From Bacteroidota bacterium (GTDB lineage Bacteria > Bacteroidota > Bacteroidia > Bacteroidales > F082): DNA of 59,067 bases. The DNA is taken from NCBI GenBank assembly GCA_003232915.1, contig QIKE01000023.1:1-59067 (forward strand), written 5' to 3'. The translations under genes were made by a program, and so were the position numbers. The notes under the pieces were generated by a model. It did no database searches. It saw nothing but the letters and a program-made list of their open reading frames with translations, and had not been told where the DNA came from. This document shows positions 7,848-15,426 of the stretch, in pieces (the stretch's first letter is position 1; the number at the start of each line of letters is the position of its first letter).

Positions 7848-10448
7848 ATGAAAAAAGAAAATACTATAATTTCACCTTTAAAGAACGGACCGCTTTTGGT
7901 GAAAAACTTGCAAAAGCTTTTTAATTCGCGGGGCGAAATCATTGAAACAAAGCAAAATATGACATTGTGCCGCTGTGGCGCGTCCAAAACTAAACCTTTT
8001 TGCGACGGAATGCATAAAAGCGTTGGTTTTATCGATGAAAAAAGCAAAAATCGTGTCGCCAATAAAAGAGAAACGTATAAAGGTAGCTCCATTACTATTC
8101 ACGATAATCGGGGTATTTGTTCGCATGCCGGCTTTTGTACTGATAATCTTCCCAATGTGTTTCGCTTAGGTACTGAACCTTGGATCGACCCTGAAGGAGC
8201 CGAAATTAAAGAAATAAAAAGAGTAATAAAAATGTGTCCGTCAGGTGCATTGAGCTATACCGGAAAAAAAACCGAGACAAATGAATTTTTCGAGGAAGCC
8301 GAAATCATTGTATCTAAAAACGGCCCTTATTATGTTAGGGGAGGGATGGAAGTACAAAATGCAGATTTTTTCGACGGAGCTTCAAAAGAACATTTTACCC
8401 TATGTAGATGTGGAAAATCTAACAATAAACCTCGTTGCGACGGCGAACATTGGTATGCTGCTTTTAAAGACGACGAAGCCCTTACCATTTCTGCAGCCAA
8501 CCGAAAACGTGAAAAAAAAGAACCGCAATGGGTCAAAGTTGCCGAACCGGAAGAATTAAGTAATAGTGGTACAAAAAAGCTAAATTTGTTTTCGCAGCAA
8601 ATTTTGTTGTCGAAAGTAAACGGGCAGTACGGTGCAATCGAAGGGGTTTGTTCGCATCAGGGTGGTCCGCTTATTGACGGTAAAATCGAAGATGGCATTA
8701 TTCGTTGTCCTTGGCACGGTCATCCATTCGACCCCATTAGCGGGAAGTCGCTTGGCACCGACGACAATTTGAAATCCTTTGAAGTGGAAGAACGTGCTGG
8801 CGGTGTTTATTTGAAAATAGCTCCGGCAAAAAAATCGACTTGGACAGTAAGCCATGTTATTGCCGAAACACTTGTAAATTGGGGTATTAAACATGTTTTT
8901 GGTATGGTAGGTCATTCTAATCTTGGTATGGCCGAAGCCTTTCGCATTCAAGAAGAAAAAAGAAACCTTAAATATATCGGTATCCGTCATGAAGGAGCGG
9001 CCGCTTTTGCTTGTTCGGGTTATTCTAAAGTTTCGGGCAAGCCGGCTGTATGTTTCACCATTGCAGGCCCGGGAGCAACCAATTTACTCACCGGTTTGTG
9101 GGATGCCCATATTGACCGAACAGCAGTTTTAGCCATTACCGGACAGGTAAATACACAGTTTTTCGGCCCTGGTTCGTTTCAAGAAATTGATTTAAAAGAA
9201 GCCTTTCAGGCTGTTGCTCCTTTCAGCAAAGTGGTATTGCCAAACAGTAAACATGCCGAATTGGCTTCGCTTGCTTTAAAAAATGCCATTGTGCAAAGAA
9301 ACGTTTCGCATTTGATTATTCCCGATGATGTGCAAACCCTTGATGCTGGGAGTTGTGCCCCTGGTTCTCCCGACGGTCGACTAGCAGATTGGCACATTAC
9401 ACCTTCCGGAGATTCGGTGAATTTATCAATGTACAGGATCTGGAAGGCCAAACGCCCTGCCATTATTGTAGGTTACGGCGCCCGAAACAATATGAACAAA
9501 ATTATAGCTTTTGCCGAAAAACTCATCGCTCCAATTCTTACCACTTTTAAAGCCAAAGGACAAATTGCTGACAGTCATCAGCTTGCTGCCGGCGTATTGG
9601 GTAAAAGTGGAACGCCGGTTTCATCCTATTTTATGAATTCTGCCGATCTGCTCATTGTTTTCGGGGCATCTTTTTCGCAACACACTGGTATAGATAAAGC
9701 AAAACCTATTATACAGGTTGATAACGAACAAATGGCACTAGCAAAATTCCATGCAGTGGACAATCCCGTTTGGGGTGATGTGGGAATAACGGCAGATATT
9801 TTTTCCGGCAAACTCACCGGCTCTTCGCAGTCGGAAATAACCCTAAAGGAAATTGCAGAACGTAAGAAAACTTGGCGTAACGAGAAAAATTTACGTGCAC
9901 TCGAAAATAACGGTAACGGATTAAATTCAATTTTTATTTTTAATAAATTATCGAAAATTTTACCCGAAAATGCCATCGTCAGCCTTGATGTGGGTAACAA
10001 CACATATTCTTTCGGACGATATTTCGAGTGCAAAAAGCAAAAGGTGATTTTGTCGGGCTATCTTGGATCTATCGGCTTTAGCTTTCCGGCAGCCATTGGT
10101 GCGTATTATGCGGCTCCAGATACACCAATTGTTTCCATTAGCGGCGACGGCGGTTTCGGACAATATATGACAGAATTTAATACAGCCGTACTCCATAAAA
10201 TGAAAATAACTCATATTTTACTGAATAATAACGAATTGGGTAAAATATCGAAAGAACAGCGGGATGTAAATATGCCTCAATGGCAAACAAACCTTAGCAA
10301 TCCTGATTTTGCTCGGTATGCCAATATTTGCGGCGGTTTGGGTGTTAGGGTTACAAAAAACGAAGAACTTGAAGAGGCTGTATTAAAAGCATTAGATTAT
10401 GCCGGACCTGCTATAGTTGAAATTACGACCGACCCTTTGTTGACTTAA
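7848..10448 (+). CDS. CDGSH-ferredoxin-CDGSH-Rieske-ThDP enzyme fusion
   Basis: 866 residues. The first 210 are paralogous to the start of the preceding protein: CDGSH 1 (C41, C43, C52, H56), ferredoxin segment (C91, C97, C130) and CDGSH 2 (C186, C188, C197, H201). A Rieske [2Fe-2S] domain follows (C268, H270, C287, H290 in CSHQGGPL and CPWHGHPFD). Residues about 330-866 form a complete thiamine-diphosphate enzyme of the acetolactate synthase / pyruvate oxidase superfamily. Its catalytic Glu is E382 (RHEGAAAFACSGY), and the ThDP-Mg motif runs from GDG at 766-768 to NN at 793-795. All ligands look intact. The substrate is unknown; a 2-oxoacid oxidised with electrons passed to the Fe-S domains is a reasonable inference. 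Co-transcribed with its neighbours (gaps of 13 and 15 bases). Confidence 0.87.
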   Translation: MKKENTIISPLKNGPLLVKNLQKLFNSRGEIIETKQNMTLCRCGASKTKPFCDGMHKSVGFIDEKSKNRVANKRETYKGSSITIHDNRGICSHAGFCTDNLPNVFRLGTEPWIDPEGAEIKEIKRVIKMCPSGALSYTGKKTETNEFFEEAEIIVSKNGPYYVRGGMEVQNADFFDGASKEHFTLCRCGKSNNKPRCDGEHWYAAFKDDEALTISAANRKREKKEPQWVKVAEPEELSNSGTKKLNLFSQQILLSKVNGQYGAIEGVCSHQGGPLIDGKIEDGIIRCPWHGHPFDPISGKSLGTDDNLKSFEVEERAGGVYLKIAPAKKSTWTVSHVIAETLVNWGIKHVFGMVGHSNLGMAEAFRIQEEKRNLKYIGIRHEGAAAFACSGYSKVSGKPAVCFTIAGPGATNLLTGLWDAHIDRTAVLAITGQVNTQFFGPGSFQEIDLKEAFQAVAPFSKVVLPNSKHAELASLALKNAIVQRNVSHLIIPDDVQTLDAGSCAPGSPDGRLADWHITPSGDSVNLSMYRIWKAKRPAIIVGYGARNNMNKIIAFAEKLIAPILTTFKAKGQIADSHQLAAGVLGKSGTPVSSYFMNSADLLIVFGASFSQHTGIDKAKPIIQVDNEQMALAKFHAVDNPVWGDVGITADIFSGKLTGSSQSEITLKEIAERKKTWRNEKNLRALENNGNGLNSIFIFNKLSKILPENAIVSLDVGNNTYSFGRYFECKKQKVILSGYLGSIGFSFPAAIGAYYAAPDTPIVSISGDGGFGQYMTEFNTAVLHKMKITHILLNNNELGKISKEQRDVNMPQWQTNLSNPDFARYANICGGLGVRVTKNEELEEAVLKALDYAGPAIVEITTDPLLT

Positions 10449-10463
10449 TAATAAAAATACTGT

Positions 10464-11753
10464 ATGATAAAAATAGTTGAATTGAAAACAAATGAATTGA
10501 AAAATCTTTTTGATAACAAAGAGGTTAAAATTATTGATGTGCGTAGCGTAGATGCCTATAATGGTTGGAAACTCAATAACGAGTTTAGAGGCGGTCATAT
10601 TAGGGGCGCAAAATCTTTACCCGCAAAATGGACAAAGTATTTGGATTGGATTGAAATAGTTAATTCAAAAGAAATTTTAACTCAAGATAAAATTGTGGTT
10701 TACGGTTACAATAAAGTGGAAACGGAAAAAGTTGCTAAATATTTTTTAAATGCCGGCTTTGACAATATAAACAGTTATCATCATTTTATTGACGAGTGGA
10801 CGGCAAATACCGAATTGCCTATGGAACAATTAAGCCGGTATCAACATTTGGTTTCTGCCGAATGGGTGAAAAAACTTCTTTCTGATGAAAATCCGCCGGA
10901 GTATGGTAACAGCAAATATATAGTGTGTCAAGCACATTATCGCAACCGCAATGCATATCTTTCAGGACATATTCCCGGAGCTATCGACATAGATACATTA
11001 GCGCTTGAGGCACCCGAAACATGGAATAGGCGTTCACCTGATGAACTTAAAACAGCTTTAGAACAGCATGGGATAAACGCCGATACTACTGTGGTTTTAT
11101 ACGGGAAATTTATGTGGCCCGACAATGCCGACGAATTTCCAGGAAGTGCCGCCGGACATATCGGGGCTATACGTTGTGCTTTTATTATGTTGTATGCGGG
11201 TGTAAAAGATGTGCGTGTGCTTAACGGGGGTTTTCAGTCGTGGATAGATGCCGGTTACGATACCAGTACCGTGGATGTTGATAAAAAACCTATTGCCGAC
11301 TTTGGAGCAAAAATTCCAGGTCAAGCCAAACTTGCCGTTGATTTGCCCGAGGCACGAGAAATACTGAAATCGAAGGATGCTGAACTAATTTGTGTACGAA
11401 GTTGGCCTGAGTTTATCGGTGAGGTGAGTGGTTATAACTACATCGAAAAAAAAGGACGTATTCCAGGTGCCATATTCGGAAATTGCGGTAGCGATGCATA
11501 TCATATGGAAAACTACCGGAATGTTGACCATACTACCCGTGAGTTTCACGAAATTGCCCAACAATGGAAAGCAGTTAGCATTACTCCCGACAAACATCTT
11601 GCTTTTTATTGTGGAACAGGCTGGCGCGGTAGCGAAGCTTTCTTTAACGCTTGGCTGATGGGATGGCCCCGTGTGTCGGTTTTCGATGGCGGCTGGTTCG
11701 AATGGAGTAATAACCCCGATAATCCTTATGAAACCGGAATACCCGAAAAATAA
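10464..11753 (+). CDS. eanB: Triple-rhodanese sulfurtransferase, EanB-type anaerobic ergothioneine synthase
   Basis: 429 residues with three rhodanese folds (about 1-112, 130-265, 285-425). Domains 1 and 2 lack a loop cysteine (VVYGYNKVE, VVLYGKFM). Only domain 3 has an active loop, C383-GTGW-R388. As I recall, EanB of Chlorobium limicola uses Cys412, with Tyr353 and Thr414 nearby and further cysteines at 184, 339 and 370. Here C383, Y324, T385, C155, C310 and C341 all sit exactly 29 positions earlier. EanB transfers persulfide sulfur onto hercynine without oxygen. The EgtD-type methyltransferase two genes downstream, which would make hercynine, supports the call. The alternative is a generic thiosulfate sulfurtransferase, which is less likely given the residue register. 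Confidence 0.85.
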   Translation: MIKIVELKTNELKNLFDNKEVKIIDVRSVDAYNGWKLNNEFRGGHIRGAKSLPAKWTKYLDWIEIVNSKEILTQDKIVVYGYNKVETEKVAKYFLNAGFDNINSYHHFIDEWTANTELPMEQLSRYQHLVSAEWVKKLLSDENPPEYGNSKYIVCQAHYRNRNAYLSGHIPGAIDIDTLALEAPETWNRRSPDELKTALEQHGINADTTVVLYGKFMWPDNADEFPGSAAGHIGAIRCAFIMLYAGVKDVRVLNGGFQSWIDAGYDTSTVDVDKKPIADFGAKIPGQAKLAVDLPEAREILKSKDAELICVRSWPEFIGEVSGYNYIEKKGRIPGAIFGNCGSDAYHMENYRNVDHTTREFHEIAQQWKAVSITPDKHLAFYCGTGWRGSEAFFNAWLMGWPRVSVFDGGWFEWSNNPDNPYETGIPEK

Positions 11754-11786
11754 TCAATAGTAATAATCTTCACTAAATAATTTGCA

Positions 11787-12071
11787 ATGAAAGCATTTTG
11801 GAATGGTAAAACAATTGCCGAAAGCGATAAAACAATCGTTATTGAAAACAACCATTATTTTCCACCCGAAACCGTAAATAAACGTTATCTCGAAAATAGT
11901 GATACTCATACGGTTTGTCCTTGGAAAGGGGTGGCATCGTATTATCATATTAACGTTGATGGAAAAAAAAATAAAGATGCTGCATGGTATTATCCACAAC
12001 CCAAACCGATGGCAAAAGATATTTGTAATTATGTTGCCTTTTGGAAAGGAGTATCTATCAAAAAAAAATAA
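11787..12071 (+). CDS. DUF427 family protein
   Basis: 94 residues, the full length of a single DUF427 domain. Family features include the N-terminal WNGKTIAESDKT strand pair, VIENNHYFPPETV, the conserved HTVCPWKGVASYYHI core and the C-terminal AWYYPQPKPMAKDICNYVAFWKGV. No signal peptide or membrane segment. The biochemical function of DUF427 is not established to my knowledge. It lies 33 bases after eanB and 10 bases before eanA, so it is very likely co-transcribed with ergothioneine-type genes. Confidence 0.85.
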   Translation: MKAFWNGKTIAESDKTIVIENNHYFPPETVNKRYLENSDTHTVCPWKGVASYYHINVDGKKNKDAAWYYPQPKPMAKDICNYVAFWKGVSIKKK

Positions 12072-12081
12072 CCGGAACATA

Positions 12082-13086
12082 ATGAATTATACAAAAAAAG
12101 AATTATTAACCAAAGGAGGATTTCAGCTAATTAACTATTTGCCAAGTATTGGAATAGAAAAAGTTAGAGAAGAAATAATTGCCGGCCTTAAAACTATACC
12201 TAAATACATTGCCAGCAAGTTTTTTTACGACGAAAAAGGTTCGGAACTTTTTGAGAAAATCACCCAACTCAATGAATATTATCCAACACGAACCGAAAAG
12301 AAAATTTTATCGACAATTGTATCCAGACTAAATGTTGATTTTACTAACATTAATATTGTTGATATCGGTAGTGGCGATCCTACTAAAATTCGTTTGCTAT
12401 TTAGTCAACTATCTGAGCAAGTCGTTTCTACAATAATTTATTATCCGGTGGACATTAGCCAATCGGCTATTGAAAAAGCAGCGGAAAAATTGATCCTAGA
12501 ATTCCCTATGTTAAAAATTAAGGGAATCGTTGCAGATTTTATTTTTCAACTTAAACTTTTACCTAAAACAAAAAATAGGTTGTTTTGTTTCTTTGGTAGT
12601 ACAGTTGGAAACCTAAGCGCAACCGAAATAGAGTTCTTTATGAACATGTTGGGAAATGAAATGCAACAAGGAGACAACTTTTTACTCGGAATAGATATGA
12701 TAAAAGACGTTGCCGTTTTGGAAAACGCTTATAACGATGAACAACAAATAACAGCTCAATTTAATAAAAATATTTTAAAGGTGGTGAACAATCTTTCGGG
12801 AACAAATTTTAATCCTAACGAATTTGAACATCTTGCCTTTTTTAATGCTGAAAAAAACAGTATTGAAATGCACTTGAAAGCGCTGAAAAACGTGGCTATT
12901 ATCTTTGATTCAAGTACGGATAAAGTTTATCTGAAAAAAGGAGAAACCATCCATACCGAAAATTCTCATAAATTCAATTTCAATAAAATAAAAACTATTG
13001 GTCTTTGGGCCGGATTGGATATCGAAAAAGTTTTTGCAGATGATAACAGATGGTTTAACGTGGTGCATTATAAGAAAAACAAATAG
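12082..13086 (+). CDS. eanA: L-histidine N-alpha-methyltransferase (EanA/EgtD family)
   Basis: 334 residues from the ATG at 12082. An upstream GTG at 11899 runs through the DUF427 gene and is not used. Family marks: FFYDEKGSELFEKITQLNEYYPTRTE (residues about 47-72, histidine-binding Tyr region), SAM motif VDIGSGDPTK (93-102), PVDIS (122-126), FGSTVGNL (171-178, with the Asn that holds the histidine amine), GIDMIKD (203-209), NAYND (215-219) and IEMHL (261-265, carrying the Glu that contacts the imidazole). EgtD enzymes add three methyls to histidine to give hercynine, the substrate of EanB and EgtB. No egtB, egtC or egtE gene is in the window, which favours the anaerobic EanA/EanB route. Confidence 0.88.
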   Translation: MNYTKKELLTKGGFQLINYLPSIGIEKVREEIIAGLKTIPKYIASKFFYDEKGSELFEKITQLNEYYPTRTEKKILSTIVSRLNVDFTNINIVDIGSGDPTKIRLLFSQLSEQVVSTIIYYPVDISQSAIEKAAEKLILEFPMLKIKGIVADFIFQLKLLPKTKNRLFCFFGSTVGNLSATEIEFFMNMLGNEMQQGDNFLLGIDMIKDVAVLENAYNDEQQITAQFNKNILKVVNNLSGTNFNPNEFEHLAFFNAEKNSIEMHLKALKNVAIIFDSSTDKVYLKKGETIHTENSHKFNFNKIKTIGLWAGLDIEKVFADDNRWFNVVHYKKNK

Positions 13087-13864
13087 TTTTGCGATAAGGA
13101 TTTTAACCAAGTAAGAAAAATAAGCTGATTACTAACATATTCAGTTCTGGAAGTAGTATTAAGTAGTATAAAATTGTTTGTTGTTAAATAGATTCTTAAT
13201 TTTCTTCTCCGGAATTTTAACCGTCATATTGCTTTTGATTCTTACATCAAAATGTAATTTTTTACCTATTTGTTAACTGCAAGTGTCTATTCAGAAAACG
13301 TTGTTTTGTTGTTTTCCAGTTACATTGATATGCTATGTATTAGAAAAAGATAGTAGAGAAAGAGAATTAGTTTTACTTAATGTAATAAATGATAAAATAG
13401 TATTAAAATCTTAGTTACAATCTCATTGGCTGATACCTCCGATATTAATTTTGGTTAATTTTTATATTAAATTGAAGAGTCCAGTCTAAAAAGGTTACAA
13501 TTTGGTTTCAGCCACTTTTACCTCTCAATCCCCTAAAGGGGAAGTGGCTGAAGATCAGTACATTTTTTAGGGAAGGGGTCAATACCGATTTTCATTATTT
13601 ACCCTAGTTAACCTACTCATTGAAGATTCTTAAATTCAGAACAACCGATCTAACGTAATTTAATTTTTCGCAAAAATCACCACCGTAATCTTAGTAACTA
13701 TTACCGGATAATCAACACTTTGGAATTTAGAAAACCATTAGTGGCCTAATAGTTACTACCATTGTCTTGTACGATACAATCGTTGTTAATATATGATAAT
13801 CAATCTAAAGACCATGAGTTCTGTAATTGCGATTTAATGACTGGGATTTTTATTAGTCGGTAAA
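13087..13864. other. Gene-free region between eanA and the hem operon
   Basis: About 780 AT-rich bases between the convergent ends of the redox operon and the minus-strand hem operon. I found no open frame with protein similarity on either strand. The only clear structure is the nested hairpin at 13507-13552 (separate entry). The length is more than a terminator needs, so it may hold decayed sequence that is no longer recognisable. Confidence 0.5.
13507..13552. repeat. Nested hairpin, REP-like
   Basis: A perfect 10-base inverted repeat (TTCAGCCACT at 13507-13516 and AGTGGCTGAA at 13543-13552) encloses a second palindrome (TCCCCTAAAGGGGA, 13529-13542). It sits between the convergent eanA and hemH genes, so it could end transcription from either side. 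The nested design also resembles short palindromic repeats dispersed in Bacteroidetes genomes. Confidence 0.5.
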
Positions 13865-14878
13865 CTATAAATCTCTTACCATTGATGCCAATGTCTTTAC
13901 CCACTTCGGTAAGTCGTTCAGACTTGCGACAAGTGTTAAGAGTTCCCCTCCGTTTTTTTCAAAATCTTCTTTTAACTCTTTTCCTAACTCATAAATGGTC
14001 TCAAGACAATCTGCAACAAATGCTGGACTAATGACCAATAAGCGTTTTTTCGCTGTTTTTGTCAATTCCTTCACTAATTCATCAGTGAAGGGCTTTGTCC
14101 AGTTCTTGCGAAATTGCGATTGAAAACAAACTGTGTAATCCTGCTTCTGCAAATTCAGTTTTTCAGCGAGTAGCCGGGAAGTTTCATAGCAAGAAGCTAG
14201 GTAACAATAGCTGTTCTTCTCATCTCGTTTACTTGAACAACCCATGGATTCACAATCATTACCGGCATGAGCTTCATAAATATGGTTCAATGGTAAACCA
14301 TGATAACTCATGATAATATGGTCATAGCTTTGTGGGTTGTATTGTTTGATACGGTGAGCAAAAGCTTCAATGAATCCAAAATGGTCATGAAAATGATGAA
14401 TCATCTTTATATCAGGTATTTGCTTCCAATTACTAATGAGATTAACTGCCTTTTCAAGGGATGAACCTGTAGTAGATGAGGCGTATTGAGGATACATGGG
14501 AACAAGGATTATCCGTTCAGGCTGTTGTTTCTCCAGTTTGCCAAGCATATTTTTTAAAGCTGGTTTGCCATAGCGCATGGCCATCTCAACTACATAATCT
14601 TCACTGAGCTCTTTTCGTAAAGCGTTCCTTAAGTTTTTTGTATTGACTAGCAAGGGGGATCCTGTCGCTGTCCACAACTTTTTGTACAGTGCTGCGGACT
14701 TTGGTGAACGGAAGGGGACAATAATCAGGTTGACCAATAATTTTCTTGCCATCCAGGTCAGATCAATAATGCGGTTATCGTTTAAAAAAGCACTTAGATA
14801 CTTTCGCACATCTGCTGTTTTCGGCGAATCAGGTGTGCCCAGGTTTATTAACAGCACCGCTGTTTTCATAAGATTCAC
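13865..14878 (-). CDS. hemH: Ferrochelatase
   Basis: 337 residues, normal length. It inserts Fe2+ into protoporphyrin IX, the last step of protoheme synthesis. Visible signatures: LLINLGTPDSPKTADVRKYL at the N-terminus, YPQYASSTTGSS, the active-site SYHGLPLNH (metal-binding His) and the C-terminal SPAFVADCLETIYELG with its conserved Glu. ATG codons occur at residues 1 and 4; either could be the start. It is the distal gene of the hem operon, 8 bases after the four-TM gene. Confidence 0.96.
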   Translation of the reverse strand: MNLMKTAVLLINLGTPDSPKTADVRKYLSAFLNDNRIIDLTWMARKLLVNLIIVPFRSPKSAALYKKLWTATGSPLLVNTKNLRNALRKELSEDYVVEMAMRYGKPALKNMLGKLEKQQPERIILVPMYPQYASSTTGSSLEKAVNLISNWKQIPDIKMIHHFHDHFGFIEAFAHRIKQYNPQSYDHIIMSYHGLPLNHIYEAHAGNDCESMGCSSKRDEKNSYCYLASCYETSRLLAEKLNLQKQDYTVCFQSQFRKNWTKPFTDELVKELTKTAKKRLLVISPAFVADCLETIYELGKELKEDFEKNGGELLTLVASLNDLPKWVKTLASMVRDL

Positions 14879-14886
14879 TTATTATA

Positions 14887-15330
14887 TTAACGCCAAAATA
14901 GTCCTATACCCGTTGATATAAAAATAAGCAGGGTAGAAGTCCCAAAATAAAACAAGGCATTTTTGTGTTTGTTCAAATCAAACTTTGAAAGGCGAATGAA
15001 TATCCATCCCAGTTGAGAAAGAAAAAGCGTAAAGATCATTATGACAAAATGTTCCAAGGCCCAGAACCGAAGCGCCATCTGTTCGGTTGCCTCTTTAATA
15101 CTGGCAGCACCACCCGTCCGGTAATCTAACACAAAGTACAGTAATATTCCTAAAACCAATTGTATATACAGGAAAACAAGAAAAAGTACAGAAATATTCT
15201 GATCCAATTTTGTATAAGCTTTTTTAAAATACCAACCTCTTATTGAGCGTACTATAATAATTATGGCTATTAATGTAAAAATGGTGCTAATAAAGCCGTG
15301 TAATTTAATCACCAAATCGTAGTATTCCAT
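14887..15330 (-). CDS. Four-helix membrane protein of the hem operon
   Basis: 147 residues with four predicted transmembrane helices (about 10-27, 47-67, 88-110, 122-145). Possible heme-ligand histidines are His11 (KLHGF) and His94 (ALEHFVIMIF), both inside helices. Relatives in Bacteroidetes are loosely called cytochrome-b-like, but I cannot verify heme binding. It does not match the HemJ protoporphyrinogen oxidase pattern, and a flavin PPO is already encoded upstream. Its location between the PPO gene and hemH suggests a job in late heme synthesis or in handing electrons or heme on. Confidence 0.6.
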   Translation of the reverse strand: MEYYDLVIKLHGFISTIFTLIAIIIIVRSIRGWYFKKAYTKLDQNISVLFLVFLYIQLVLGILLYFVLDYRTGGAASIKEATEQMALRFWALEHFVIMIFTLFLSQLGWIFIRLSKFDLNKHKNALFYFGTSTLLIFISTGIGLFWR

Positions 15331-15426
15331 ATTGTGTATGATTAAGTTTAGGTGTTCATATTTATTTTATTAACTATTCATTTTCGGGATGTATGGGTTT
15401 TTTGTTAATCCATACAAGCTACTAAA

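Noticed and set aside
11899-12081. N-terminal extension of the methyltransferase starting at GTG 11899
   Set aside because: It runs out of frame through the DUF427 gene, shows no family similarity, and the ATG at 12082 gives the normal EgtD start.
14887-15330. HemJ-type protoporphyrinogen oxidase
   Set aside because: Size and helix number fit, but the HemJ sequence pattern is absent and a flavin PPO lies next to it.
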